Assembly: GCF_030445035.2 (NCBI RefSeq)
Contig: NC_080702.1
Coordinates: 25,369,652-25,433,651 of the forward strand
Direction of reading: 5' to 3'
DNA from: Dasypus novemcinctus
Lineage: Eukaryota > Chordata > Mammalia > Cingulata > Dasypodidae
DNA: 64,000 nucleotides
Below, in pieces: positions 24,528-37,600 of the stretch (position 1 is its first letter; the number at the start of each line of letters is the position of its first letter). The position numbers were made by a program, and so were the translations under genes. Below the pieces are notes generated by a model, which saw only the letters and a program-made list of their open reading frames with translations, ran no database searches and was not told the origin of the DNA.

Positions 24528-26405
24528 ATGCCATTTCTACCCAAATAGATTTATAAATTCAATGCAATCCCAATCAAAATTACAATAGCCTATTTTATAG
24601 AAATAAAAAAGTCAATTGCCAAATTTACTTGAAGGTAAGCTGTCCCCAAATAGCTAAAAATATCCTATAGAAGAAGAGTGAAGTGAGAGGACTCATGTTT
24701 CCAGACCTTGATGTGTATTATAAAAGTATGGTGGTCAAAATACCATGGTATTTGACATAAAAATAGACACATTGGTCAACGTAATCAAATTGAGTTCAGA
24801 AATAGACCTTCAACTCTATGGTCAACTAATTTTGATAAGCTTACCAAGTCCACTTTGCTGGGACAGAACAGTCTCATCAATAAATGGTGTTTGGGAATAC
24901 TGGATAACCACAACCAAAAGAATGAAAGAGAATCCCTGCCTCATTTTCTATACTAGAATCAACTCAAAATGAATCAAAGACCTAAATATAAAAGCCAGGA
25001 CCATAAAACTCCTAGAAGATAACATAGGGAAACACAGAAGACCTGTAGAAGGCGGTGGTCTCTTAAACTGTATACTCAAAGCATGAGCAACAAAATATAA
25101 AATAGATAAAGGGGACCACTTGAAAATTAAGCACTTAAGCACCTCAAAAGACTTTGTGAAGAGGATAAAAAGACAGCCTATTCAATGGGAGAAAATATTA
25201 GGAAATCACATGTCTGATAAGGGTCTGATATCCATGATATAAAAGAAATCCTGCAACTCAACAATAAGAAGACAAATTACTCAATTAAAAAGTGGGCAAA
25301 AGTCCTGAATAGACATTTTTTCTAAAGAAAAAATAGAAATGGCAAAAAAAAGAAAACTACTTGAAAAAATGTTCAACACCACTGGCTATTAGGGAAATGC
25401 AAATAAAAGCTCCAATAATATATCATTTCACATCTACTAGAATGGTCACTATTTTGAAAAACACAGAAAACTACAAGGGTTGGAGAGGATGTGGACAGAT
25501 AGGAATGCTTATTCACTATTGGGAATGTAGACTTGTGCAGCTACTGTGGAAGTCTGTTGGCAGTTCCTAAGGCAGTTAAATATAGATCTACCATATGACC
25601 TGGCAATACTGCTGCTAGGTATATACCCAGAACTGCAAGCAGTGACATGAACAGATAAATGCACACAGATTTTCAGAGCAAAATTAATCACGATTGCCAA
25701 AAGATGGAAATAACTCGTGTCCGTCAATTGATAGGATAAACAAACTGTTTTATAAACACGATGGAATATTATTCAGCTGTAAGAAGAAATGAAGGCATGA
25801 GGAATATGACAACATGGATGAACCTGGAGGACATTATGTTGACTGAAGCAAGCCGGGTACAAATGACAAGTATTGAATGATTTTGCTGTTATGAACTAAA
25901 TATAATGTGTAATCTTATAGAGTTAACAGAATACAAGTCACCAGAGAATAGAATATGAGTCAAGAAAGGAAAACTGAGGTTTAATCAGTGCAGAATTGGT
26001 AAAAAGTTGTTTGTAAATCTTTGGAAATGAATAGAAATGGTGAAAGCACATCATAGGAATTGTAATTAATAGCTCTAACATGTGGATATGATAATGGTTT
26101 GGTTTTTGTTATTCTTTCTTTTTTTGAGTAATGAAAATGTTTTAATATTAAATAAACAAAATAATAATAATGTGGGTTGAGGAGAAATACACAAAATATA
26201 AGATGTGGACTATTGTTAGCAGTAATATTTTACAATGTTCTTTCACAATTTGTTATAAATGTTTCATAAAAATGCAGAGTATTTGTGGTGAGGGGATGTA
26301 TGGGAGACCTGTATATTATGCATATTTGTTTTGTAAGTTGACAACTTTTACTACACATTTATTATTTATATTCATGTATGAATTATATACTTCAATAAAT
26401 TGCTC

Positions 26406-26519
26406 TTAATATGCAAAAACAAATCACAAACACAAAATATAAACAGAGTACACTGTTTACCTTACTTAAAATGAAGATTTTGAGCACAAAAAAAATTACA
26501 TTTTTGTAGTAAATAATTT
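26406..26519. other. Unassigned AT-rich spacer
   Basis: Short AT-rich joint between the L1 3' UTR and an older L1 fragment. I see nothing in it. Confidence 0.4.
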
Positions 26520-27392
26520 TTCTATTGCTTAAAAATGTAATGAGAAGTTTAGGTTTTTGGATATAAAATAGACAAAGATAAAGAGGTGACAAGAACAAAA
26601 GTAGGTGGGGAGCAAAAGGTCATAGGAAAAGTATATGTGCATGCTATTAAAGCTATATTGGTATCAAATCAAATATGATTGCTATATATTTAGGATGTTA
26701 AATATTAACACTATGGTAACCACATGGAAAATATATTAAAAAATATATCCAGATAGAAATGAGAAGGCACTTAATATGGTATAGCATAAAAAATGAAATA
26801 AATGTATAAGTAGACATTAAGAGAAGTGAAGGATGAAAGTGTAAGTTATACAAAGGCTAAGTACAAAATTCCAGGCCAGATTCCTGTATTATCACTAGAA
26901 ACTTTAAATTTCAATGGATTAAACTCTCCAGTCAGAAGGCAGAGATTTGCAGAATGGGTTAAAAAGTATGACCCTACTATTTGCTCTCTGCAAGAGACTC
27001 ACCTTAAGTACAAAGATACAAGTAGGTGGAAAGTGAAAAGATGGAAAATTTTACCATGCAAGCAGAAATTAAAAGACAGCTGGAGCAGCTATTCTAATAT
27101 TAGAAAAAATAGACTTTATGTAAAAAGCAATTATGAGGGACAAAGACAGTCATTATATACTGATCAAGCAGAGCATACATGCTTCTCAGCGTACATGACT
27201 CATATTCCAGGATAGACTATATGTTAGGACACAAGACAAGTCTTCATGAATTAAAAAAAAACAAAACAAAACTGAAATCATACAAAATATTTTCTCTGAC
27301 CCCAATGGAATAGAGATAGAAATCAATAACAAAAGGAAAAGTGGAAAGTTGACAAATATTTGGAAATAAAATAGCATACCCTTAAATAATCA
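26520..27392 (+). mobile_element. Old L1 fragment, region upstream of ORF2 and endonuclease
   Basis: The frame at 26826-27215 contains LNFNGLNSPVRRQRFAEWVK and then CSLQETHL, the N-terminal endonuclease landmarks (Asn and Glu). The upstream part (26700-26820) resembles the inter-ORF region of old L1s. It is cut at about 27392 where a new L1 5' UTR starts. Confidence 0.7.
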
Positions 27393-27691
27393 GAGTCCCA
27401 GCAAGGTGGAATCAGCTTAGGTGGGCACTCCCCGGCTCTCTTGCAGAGGGTGGCTGAGAAAGGGCAGGATACTGCCTAAGTGAACCCATGGAGTGGGAGG
27501 CTTTGGTGCATAGATCTGGAGGGAGCTAGATGGAGGGATGAAGAGCCCAAGGGAAAACCATGAGTTTCTCACCCCTGTGGTCAAAAACCAGGTGGTAAGC
27601 CCCACATTCAAGACAAAAACCTCCACAAACCCCTGATTCCCATGGGCTCTCAAATGGGGGGAGCATTCTCTGGGAGGAGGAGGTTTCTGGT

Positions 27692-28260
27692 GAGGGATGG
27701 AGAGGGGTTCTTTTCTGTGGGTTTGGTTACCTGGGCCACCTTTGAAATTTGGGTTGCATACCAGCCAGTGTGAGGGTGGCCTCAGGGAGAGGGAGTGGGG
27801 TATCTGCTCAGGCATCCTGGCACACCCAGCCACACTGGGAAAGAGGAACTTGGGCAGGGAGATAGAGGAGGCAGGCAACAGACTAGTCCAGTGCTGAAAA
27901 CTATCAAAATTCCAACTCCCCTAAGGGATGTAGGTAGTAGGAAGCTCCAGTAAGCTTTCAAGGGACTAGTCAGGGTCCTCTGGGAAGGAGAGGGGTCTGG
28001 AAGAGAGTTGAGAGTAGTTTCTTTGCAGTGAGTTCAGTCATCAGGGTCCCCTTAAAATCTCAGAAGGGACCTCAACCTGACCAGGAGAGGGTAAGGGGGA
28101 TCTACTCGCACAGGCTGTCACATCCAGCTACCCTGGGCAAGAAAGCAATTAGAATAGAAAGGGGGCAGGGACAGACAGGGGCCCAGTTAGCAGCACTCTA
28201 GCCAACTGTAAAGATCCTAACCTGCCTGAGAGTAAATGGGCAGGTAGCTTTCTGAAAGGC
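27692..28260 (+). repeat. Two tandem L1 5' UTR monomers
   Basis: Unit one (about 27692-27950) and unit two (about 27985-28260) align along their length: 'cttttctgtgggtttggtta' with 'ctttgcagtgagttcagtca', 'tctgctcaggcatcctggca' with 'tctactcgcacaggctgtca', and 'cagccacactgggaaagag' with 'cagctaccctgggcaagaa'. They are about 270 bp each and clearly diverged. Confidence 0.6.
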
Positions 28261-28278
28261 TAACTGACCTAAAGAAAA

Positions 28279-28345
28279 AGTTAAGCTCAGTGGAAGAATT
28301 TCTGCCTTGAATATATGAGGTCCTTAGTTCAAATCCCAGGTCTTC
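28279..28345 (+). mobile_element. Short tRNA-derived SINE fragment
   Basis: Reads 'gttaagctcagtggaagaat' (A-box-like) and 'ggtccttagttcaaatccc' (B-box-like), matching the head of the short SINE at 33650. The remainder is degraded. Confidence 0.6.
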
Positions 28346-28454
28346 TTAGAGAAGCAATCCACTGGGTTATCAGATATCCAGCTGATACTTTTTAAAAAAT
28401 TAATAAAGTCATATGTAGTAGAGGAATAAAAGAATATTAATACCTATTAAAATG

Positions 28455-28898
28455 TGTGATAGGCTATTGTGTCAACTCAGCCAGGTAATTGTGTCCTGTT
28501 GTTTGGTCAAGCAAGCACTGGGCTAACTGTAATACAAGGGCATTATGAACTTTAGTCCATTGACTTTACTGCAATGGTAAATCATAGATAGCTGATTACA
28601 ATTACATAAATCAGGGAGATTGCCATCAGCAACAAGTGATGCTTTATGCAATCAGTTGAATGCATTAAAAAGGGAAGTGATTCCAGCATTGAGTGAGAAT
28701 TTCCCAGCTCATCTTTGGACAGCCAATGTCTCCCAGAACTCAAGAACCTCCATTGGATTTTCATTTGAGCCCCTGGTTGCAGCCTGCCTGCAGAACCTGG
28801 ACTTGTGCACCTCCACAGTCATGTGAGAGACTCTTACAAAATCATATACTATTGACAGATATCTCTTGTTGATTGTTTCCTTAGTGAACCCTAATACA
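28455..28898 (+). mobile_element. ERVL-type solo LTR with exact target duplication
   Basis: 444 bp starting 'tgtgataggctattgtgtca' and ending 'gaaccctaataca'. The 5-bp duplication 'aaatg' lies at 28450-28454 and 28899-28903. It is the same family as the reversed LTR at 7186-7626. It lies in an L1 5' UTR. Confidence 0.88.
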
Positions 28899-29104
28899 AA
28901 ATGATATTAAAAATATAGATGTTATTCTCATATTAGTTCTGTTGGATCTCTTATTTTTCTTTTAAAAGAAGATTCCTTTTTAAAATTTAACCTAGTTTAC
29001 TTGCTAAAATCCAGTTCAAAACCTGCAGAGGGCAAGCTGCAGGGTAACTGATGAAAATGGCAGCATGAGAAGCTCATTAGGGACATAAGAGGAAAAGCTC
29101 TTTT

Positions 29105-29640
29105 TCCAAGGTTTTTGTTTGCTTGTTTGATTTTTTCTCTTTTGTATACTCTTTCTTCTCCCTTCCTTTGTTAATTAGTTGCTGCTATCTTATTTCTTCT
29201 TTGTTGTGCTTCCCCTACCCTTTTTGTTTATCAATTTTGTCTACCTGTGCTATTTCTTTTTCTTCCTTCATCTTTCTGTCTTCTGCTTTCTATTGTTCTT
29301 TCATTCCACCTCTTTTTGTTTGGTCTTCAATTTTTCTTGTTCTTATTTCTCTCTCCTTTTTTCCTGTTTTAATTTTTTTACTTTTTATTCTTTTTGTCTT
29401 TTCTCTTTCCCTCTCTTCTCATCATACTGGCCTTTTAATTCATTCTATTTATTTTCCTCTATTCAGTTTCTCATTTCATTGTTTGTACTCCATTTTTTTA
29501 TTCTTATTCCTCTGCACTTCTTACTCAAATTGATTATTCATTTTCCTAGATCTTATACAGTTCCTTTCCTACCTTTTACTATTATTATTACTATTATCCC
29601 TTTTCTCTTCTTATTTTCCTTTTCTCTATCCTTAATTTTT
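29105..29640 (+). repeat. Pyrimidine-rich tract of an L1 5' UTR
   Basis: More than 500 bp of almost only T and C on the plus strand (runs such as 'tttctttttcttccttc'). It ends about 200 bp before ORF1-like sequence. The long leucine/phenylalanine/serine-rich frames across it (29123-29533 and 29179-29679) follow from base composition and are not genes. Confidence 0.8.
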
Positions 29641-32335
29641 TTTAAAGGGAACATAGACAACAGCAAGGAAAAAGAATAAGAGGGACAAAGTGCCAAAGTG
29701 AAAATGTACCACACATACAAAAACAACAAAATAAAACCCTAGATTGCAAAGAGAAGATAATCAATTGAACAAACCCATCAAGATAAACTAATGCTTAAAC
29801 ACCAACAAAAATTTACAATCCATATTAAGAAACAGGAGGAGATGCCAAACATGGAAAAACTAAGAAATGTCCAAACAAATATCATGAATTAAATCAATGA
29901 AGTGAAGGAAGAGACTAAGAATATTAAGAAGACACTGGGAGAACACTGGAGAAATTATAAACATACATTAAAAGATAACATATTATGGTGATGAATCGCA
30001 CAATACAAGAAATCAAAAATACAATGGAAGCATATAACAGTACATTTTAACAGGCAGAGGAAAGAATCAGTAATGTGGAAGACAGTAAAACTGAAATAAA
30101 ACAGATAATAGAGCAGATAGTTAAAAAGATAGAAAAAATCCAGCAGGGAATTGAATAATAACATGAAATGCAAAAGCATGTACTTTAGGCATCCCAAAGG
30201 GAGAAGAGAAAGAAAGGGGACAGAAAGTGTGTTGGAGGAAATAACAGCTGAAAACTACCCAACCATGTTGAAGGACATGGATGTACATGTCCAGGAATCA
30301 CAGCACACCACAAACAGTATAAATCCTAACAGGCCTACTCTAAGACATATACTTGTCAAATTGTCCATTGCTCAAAACAAAGAGAGAATACTGAAAGCAG
30401 CAAAAGAAAAGAGAACCATCACATGCAAGGGAAGCCTAACAAGATTAAGTGCTGATTAATCATCTGAAAGCATAGAGGTAAGAAGGCTGTGGTATGACAT
30501 AGTGAAGGTGCTAAAAGAAAAAACCTCCAGCCAAGAATTCTCTATCCAGCAAAACTGGCATTAAAAAATGAGGGAGTATTCAAAATACTGACAGATAAAC
30601 AGAAAATAATAGAGTATGTCAATAAGAAAACTGACCTTCAAGAAATAATAAAGGGAGTTCTGCAGGTCAAAAGGAAAAAACAGGATGGAGAGAGTTGGAG
30701 GAAAGTGTAACAACAATTAAGAGGATAAGAAGAGAAATACCCACAACATATGGCATATATACACTGCAAGAATATATGGCTAATGTAAGTAATTCCTTCA
30801 CAGTAATAACATTGAATATTAATCATTTAAACTCACCAGTCAAGAGACACAGGTTGGCAGAATACATCAGGAAATATGACCCATCTATATGCTGTCTACA
30901 AGAAACCCACCTTAGACCCTGGGATGCAAGGAGGCCAAAAGTAAATGGCTGGAAAACAATTTTACAAAAAATTAATAACCAAAACAGGGTAGGAGTAGCT
31001 ATAATAATATTGGACAAAATAGACTTTATTGTAAGAGATGAAGATGGACACTATATATTAATAAAAGGAGTAATCTATCAAGAAGAAAGAATAGTCATAA
31101 ACATTTATGCTCCTAACCAGGAAGCCTCAAAATATGTGAGGCAAACACTAGAAAAACTAAGTGGCAAAACAGATGCCTCTATTTATAGTGGGGGACTTTA
31201 ATATACCGTTATCAGCATTAGACAGAACATCTCAACAGAGAATCAATGAAGAAACAAAAACTTTAAATAATACATTAGAGGATCTGGACCTAATTGACAT
31301 ATACAAAACATTACATCCAACAACAGTGGGATGTACATTCTTCTCTAGTGCACATGGATCATTCTCCAGAATAGACCATATGCTAGGCCAGAGAAAAACT
31401 TTCAATTAATTCATAAAGACTGATAGTATACAAAGTAATGAAGCTGGAAATCAGTAAGAGACAAAGAACCAGATTAGGCACAAAGATATGGAAGTTAAAC
31501 AACAATCTTGGACAAAGAGTGGGTCAAGGAGGAAATTGCAAAAGAAATCAGTAATTTCATACCTTGAAATGAATGAAAATTAAAATACAACATATCAAAA
31601 CCTATAGGATGCAGCAAAAGTGGTACAGAGAGGGAAAATCATGGCCATAAATGCTTATATTTAAAAAGAAGAAAGAGCTAAAATTGAAGACCTAACTGTA
31701 CACTTGGAGGAATTAGAAAAAGAACATACTAACCCCAAAGGAAGTAGAAAGTAGGAAATCACAAAATGTTAGAGTAGACCTAAATCAAATTGAAAATATG
31801 AAAGCACTAGAAAAAATAAAATCAAAAGCTGGCTCTTCAAGGAGATCAATAAAATTGACAAACCCTTACCAAGACTAGCAAAGGAAAAAAGAAAGAAGAT
31901 GCAAATATATAAAAAAAAAGAAATGAGGAAGGAGATATCATCACTGATCCCACAGAAAGAGTATCATAAGAGGATACTTTGAAAAATTATACGCCAATAA
32001 GATGGTAAAGTTAGAGGAAATGGACAAATTCCTAGAAACACACAAGCAGCCTACATTTACAAAAGAAGAAATCGATGAACTCAACAGAGCAATCATGAGT
32101 AACAAGATAGAATTAGTCTAAAAATCCTTCCAAATTAGAAGAGCCCAGGACCAGACGACTTCACAGGTGAATTCTACACAATATTCTGGAAAGAAGAGCA
32201 TCAATCCTGCTTAAACTCCTCAAAAAAATAGAATTGGAGAGAACATTGCCTAACTCATTCTATGATGTCAACATCACCCTAATACCAAAGCAAACAAAGA
32301 TGCCACAAGAAAGAAAAATTGTAGACCAATATCCC

Positions 32336-32941
32336 TTAAATAATCAGTTGGTTAAAGGAAAAATAAAAGATCAGTTAGAAAATTCTTAGAGACAGATGGA
32401 AATAAAAATATGAAAATACAACATATCAAAACTTTGGCCTAAATGAAGGCAGTGATCAGTGGGAAATTTATACCTATAAATTATTACAGTAAAAAAAGAT
32501 TTCAAATGAATAATCTTATTCACACCAAAGGTAGAGAAAGAGAAGTGAAAATCAATCCCACAGTGAGTGGAAGGAAGAACATAGTTAAGAGATACATGAA
32601 ATTAAGATAGAAAAATAATAGAATCAGTAAAACTAAAAGTTGGTTTTGTGCAGAGATCATTAAAATTCACAAATCTTTAGTTAGACTGATGAAGAAAAAC
32701 AGAAGGTGCAAACAATTAAAGTTTAAAAAGTAAAGTAGAGGCATCTCTACTACACTTGCAGAAATTAAAAGGATTATAGAAAATACTATAAACAATTTAT
32801 ACCAGGAAATTAGATAATGTAACATTGACAAATTCTAGAAATACACATAAAAGTACCTAAACAGCATAAAGAAGAAGTAGAAAACCTCAACAGACCTATA
32901 TAAGTACAGAGTTTAAATCAACAATCAAAAACCATCCACCA
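32336..32941 (+). mobile_element. Outer L1, left part
   Basis: ORF2 sequence between endonuclease and RT ('aaaacctcaacagacctata' near 32880). It is interrupted at 32941 by a full-length L1, and the same reading resumes at 40957. A join near 32335 separates it from the preceding L1. Confidence 0.75.
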
Positions 32942-33649
32942 AAGGGGAGGGAGACAAGATGGTGGCAGATTATGGAGTTTGAAGAGTCAGCTTGTTCTAC
33001 AGGGCAGTTAATAACCACTCAGAGCTGTCTAAAAGATCTATTTGGGGCAACAAGGAGACCAGAAGAGCAGCCTGCAACATCCTTGAAAGAAGGGAAGGAG
33101 ACTGCCCATCTGCAGTGAAGATTCATGAGTAAAGCGCTCCATGCCACAGAGCCTGGTTCCCGTCCTCCACTGGCAGGGCAGAGTGCCTCAGAAACTAAAC
33201 CATGGGTGGGGGTGGAATCTCCATTTCCCAAAAATGGGGAAGGAAGAGATGGTTGAACACCAGCTTCAGCTACTGTTTAGTAAATTCAGCAGGCTAAAGT
33301 ATAATAATAAGAAAAGCTAAGGTTTGAACCAGTCCAAGTCAGAAAAAGGCTGGTAGCTACCATTTTAACTCCATCCCTGGCACAAGGGGAAATAGGACTG
33401 ATTGAAAATCACAGAGATGGTAGGGAGCAGTGTCTTACCACCAAGATTTTATTGCAGTCCTATCCTAGGCTCCAGCCTCACCTTGGCCAGGGAAGAAGCT
33501 GGGGGTTCTGCATCAGCCTCTCTGGGCTTCATTTCCACACCTTACATTACTAACTACATCCTTGGCTCCTACTACATAAATAGTAGGGGAGAAAGGACAA
33601 GAAAAGTCCTAAATTAAAGAGAAACTGCACTCAAAATAAATATATCTAG

Positions 33650-33743
33650 GGGATCAGATGAGCTCAGTGGTTTGAGTACCTGCTTCATGTACAAGGTCCT
33701 GGGTTCAATCCCTGGTACAGCCTAAACCAACCAACAAAAAAAC
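33650..33743 (+). mobile_element. Short tRNA-derived SINE, intact
   Basis: 94 bp with an A-box-like 'gagctcagtggtttgag' and a B-box-like 'gggttcaatccctgg', plus a CAA-rich/A-rich tail. The 15-bp flanks 'aataaatatatctag' (33635-33649) and 'aataaatacatctag' (33744-33758) differ at one base. It lies in the L1 5' UTR. Confidence 0.88.
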
Positions 33744-34051
33744 AATAAATACATCTAGTAAGCCAGATGCAAAGACACAAACAAAAATTTACAAATCAAT
33801 ACCAAGAAACAGGAAGATATGGCCCATCAAAGAAACAAGATAAGCTTCCAGAGGACATAAAGGAGTTGAGAAAACTAATAATAGATATTTAAACAAATCT
33901 CCTTAAAAAATTAAACAAGACAGCTAAAGAGATTAAGGATATTAAGGAGACATTGGGTGAGCACAAAGAAGAATTTGAAAATATACATAGGAAAATAGCA
34001 GATCTTATGGAAATGAAATGCACAATAAATGAAATTAAAAACACACTGGAG

Positions 34052-34625
34052 GGGGAAGTGGATGTGGCTCAAGCAATTGGGCTTCCATCTACCATAGAGG
34101 AGATCCAGGGTTCAATACCCAGGGCCTTCTGCTGAAGGCAAGCTGGCCCACATGGCAAGCTGGCCCAAGAGGAGAGCTGGAACACACAGAGTGCTGGCCT
34201 GTGTGGAGTGCTGCCCCACACGGGAGTGATGCCCCACACGGGAGTGCTGCCCCATGCAAGAGTGCTGAACCATGCAGGAGTGCTGGCCCACATGGAGTGC
34301 TGGCCCACACAAAGAACTGGTGCAGCAAGATGATGCAACAAAGAAGAGACACAGAGGAGAGACAATAAGAGATGCAGCAGACCAGAGAGCTGATGTGATG
34401 CAAGAGAATGAGTGCCTCTCTCCCACTCCAGAAAGTCCCAGGATCAGTTTCCTGAGCCACTAATGAGAATACAAGCAGACACGGAAGAACACACAGCAGA
34501 TGGACACAGAGAGCAGAAATGGGAACAGGGAGAGAGAAATAAATGAAATCTTTTAGAATATATAAAAAATAAGATACGTGAACAAATGTAAGATATAGAC
34601 TTTAGTTAGTAGTAATATTTTTTTT
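34052..34625 (+). mobile_element. Composite insertion: long SINE joined to an L1 3' UTR piece
   Basis: The long SINE head 'ggggaagtggatgtggctca' starts at 34052, and its A/T-rich tail ends near 34556. The next 60 bp ('gtgaacaaatgtaagatata', 'ctttagttagtagtaatatt') match the L1 3' UTR sequence seen at 26195-26240, 40290-40330 and 43740-43770. Only after that comes the target duplication: 'aaaaacacactggag' (34037-34051) and 'aaaaatacactggag' (34626-34640). SINE and L1 piece therefore appear to have arrived together. Confidence 0.75.
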
Positions 34626-37600
34626 AAAAATACACTGGAGGCATATAACAGCAGATTTGAGTAGGCAGAAGAAAGGATTAGTGAACTTGAAGACATGGCC
34701 TCCAAAAGTGAACATACAAAAGGACAGATAAAGAAAATAATGGGAAAAAATGAACAGGGCTTCAGGGAACTAAATAATGGCAAGAGATGTGCAAACACAT
34801 TAGTCATGGGTGTCCAAGAAGGAGAAGAGAAGGGAAAAGGAGAAGAGGAATATTGGAAGAAATAATGGTAGAAAATTTCCAACCCTATTGAAGGACATTG
34901 ATACCTGTGTCCAGGAAGCACCACATACTCCCATCCAAATAAATACGAATAGACTTACTCTGAGAATCTTACTAATCAGAATGTCAAATGCCAAAGAAAA
35001 AGAATTCTGAGAGCAGCAATAGAAAAGGGATGTGTCCCATAAAAGTTATACCCAATAAGAAACCATGGAAGCAAGAAGTCAGTGATATGATATATTTCAG
35101 ACACTGAGAGAGAAAAACTTCCAGCAAAGAATCTTATATCTGGCAAGACTGGTTTGCAAAAATGAGGTCAAGTTTACAATATTCACAGGTAAACAGAAAC
35201 TGAATTTGTAACCAAGAGACCAGTTTGCAGGAAATACTAAAGAAGTGCCATAGCCTGATAAGAAAAGAGGAGAGAAAGGCTTGGAAGAGTCAAGAAATGA
35301 AGATTATGTCAATAAAAGTAACTAAAAGTATCAAAGGGGAGTGAAATTAAATATGACAGATAAAACCCAAAGTTTAATATGTGTGAAGTAAGAACTGCCT
35401 GTAATAACACTGAATGTTAATGAATTAAACACCTCAATAACAAGACACAGACTGGTAGAATAGATAAGAAAATATGAGCCATCTATATGCTGTCTACAAG
35501 AGACTCAATTTAGAACAAGGATAACAATAAACTGAAAGTGAAAGGCTGGAAAAAGATATTCAATGTGTGCAGTAACAACAACAAAAAAAGCTGGAGTAGC
35601 TATACTTACATTAGATGCAATAGATTTTAAAAGCAATCCTATCATTAGAGACAAAGAAGGATATTATATATTAATAAAAGGGGCAATTCACCAGGAAAAA
35701 ATAACAATCATAAATGTATAGGCACCTAACAAGGAGGCCCCAATTTACATGAAACAAACACTGGCAAAACTGAAGGGAGAAATAGATATCTCTATAATAA
35801 CAGCTGGAGACTTCAGTACATCACTGTCAGCACTGGCTAGAACATCTGGGCAGAGGATCAATAAAGAAACAGATATCTTGAATAATATGATGAATGGCCT
35901 AAGCCTAGTAGATACATACAGACTATTGCAGCCCAAAACAGCAGGATATACATTCTTCTCAAGTGCTCATGGATCTTCTACAAGGTAGGCCAAATGTTGG
36001 GTCACAAAGCTGATCTCAATAAATTCAACAAGATAAAATTTTACAAAGTATTTTCTCTGATCACAATGTAATAAAGTAGGAAATCAACAACAGGTAGAAA
36101 AAGAGGAATTTCACAATAAATGGAGATTAAACTACATACTTTTAAATAACCAATGGGTCAAGGAAGAAACTGTGAGAAAAATCAATAAATATATTGAGAC
36201 AAATGAAAATGAGAGCACAATATATCAGAATCTATGGGATGCAGTGAAGGCAGTGGAGAGGGAAACTTATAGCTCCCAATGCTTACATTAAGAAAAAAGA
36301 AAGCTCTAAACTCAATGACCCAATATACAGCTGTAGGAACTAGAAAAAGAACAGCACACTATTCCCAAAGAAGGCAGAAGGGATGAAATAACAAGATCAG
36401 AACAGAAATAAATGAAACTGAGAACTAAATAAACAATAATTAACCAAAAGTTCATTCTTTCAGATGATTAACAAAATTAACAAACTCTTAGCCAATCTGA
36501 CAAAGAAAAATGAGAGAAGATGCAAATACATAAAATAAAAAATGAAAACAGGGACATTACTACTGACCACAAAGACATAAAAGAGACCATAAGAGGATAC
36601 TATGAACAAACATATGCCAAATAACTAGACAATTTAGACGAAATGGAAAAATTCCTAGCAATGTCTGAACAATGTACACTGACACTAGAAGATGCAGAAG
36701 ACCTAAACAAACCAGCCTCAAGTAAAGAGATTGAAACAGTCACAAAACAACTCCCCAAAATGAAAAATCCAGGACCACAAGGTTTTACCAGTGAGTTCTA
36801 TCAAGCATTCAAAGAAGATTTAATACCAATTTTACTTGAACTCTTCCAAAAATTTGAAAAAGAAGGAATGCTATCAATCTCATTCTATGAAGTCAGATCA
36901 AGTTACTATGATAGAAAATTACAGACCCATTTCCCTAATGAATACAGATGAAAAATCCTCAACAAAATACTCAGTAATCAAAGCCAACAACACAGTAAAA
37001 CAATTATCCATCATGATCAAGAGACTTTTATGCCAGACATGCAAGAGTGTTTCAACACCAAAAAGTCAAGCAATGTAATACTCCAATTAATAAAAGAATA
37101 AAAATCACATGGCCATATCAATTGACACAGAAAAAGCACTTGATAAAATATAGTATCCTTGCTGATTAAAAAAATACTCGCTGAACATGTTAAAGGCCAA
37201 TATATAGAAAAACTCACAGCCAATATTGTACTCAATGGTCAAAGACTGAAAGTTTTCCCACTGCCATCAGGAATAAGAAAAGGATGCCCACTGAAACCAT
37301 GGTTGCTTAATATAGTGCTAGAGATTCTAACTATATCGATTAGGCAAGAAAAAGAAATAAAAGCATCCAAATTAGAAAGAAAGAAGTAATATTTTCACCA
37401 GTAAGAGATGATACGTTTCTATACCCAGAAAGTCCCCAAAAATCTACAACAAAGTTGTTTGAGCTAATAAATGATTTCAGTAGAGTAGCATGAAACAAGA
37501 TTAATTTGCAAAAATCAGTATTGTTTCTATACACTAGTGATGCACAAGCTGAGGAGGAAGTCAGGAAAAAAATTCCATTTACAATAGTGACTAAGAATTG

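Larger units (their letters stand above)
20373..26405 (+). mobile_element. L1 copy from ORF1 end to 3' UTR, with two insertions
   Basis: Begins in the last codons of ORF1 ('aggaaatactaaaaggagtt'), then ORF2 endonuclease sequence (20560-21290), RT (around 23240-23750, with a frame containing [21 protein letters not shown]) and the C-terminal region to about 25850, then a 3' UTR of a different type from 6440-7184. Insertions are a 5'-inverted L1 fragment (21297-22463) and an LTR (24093-24527). All frames are broken. Confidence 0.85.
27393..32335 (+). mobile_element. 5'-complete-looking L1 with repeated 5' UTR, truncated in RT
   Basis: GC-rich 5' UTR sequence (27393-28260) contains two related tandem units. 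It is followed by the pyrimidine tract (29105-29640) and ORF1 (about 29840-30680; the frame 30151-30459 holds the RNA-binding part). The ORF2 endonuclease at 30695-31201 (168 codons) and 31161-31409 overlaps through one frameshift. It keeps the endonuclease landmarks LNINHLNS, CCLQETH, GDFN and RIDHMLG. RT sequence stops near 32335. A SINE fragment (28279-28345) and a solo LTR (28455-28898) interrupt the 5' UTR. Confidence 0.75.

Noticed and set aside
27417-27878. 153-codon minus-strand frame
   Set aside because: Lies in the L1 5' UTR monomer region; no similarity that I can recognise.
29123-29679. Hydrophobic 136- and 166-codon frames resembling membrane proteins
   Set aside because: They arise from the T/C-only composition of an L1 5' UTR tract; no domain, and both overlap in different frames.
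30695-31409. Functional L1 endonuclease
   Set aside because: Catalytic landmarks are visible but split by a frameshift near 31180, and the RT downstream is truncated.
33645-33745. A tRNA gene
   Set aside because: A- and B-box-like motifs are present but the sequence has an A-rich tail and a 15-bp target duplication, so it is a SINE.
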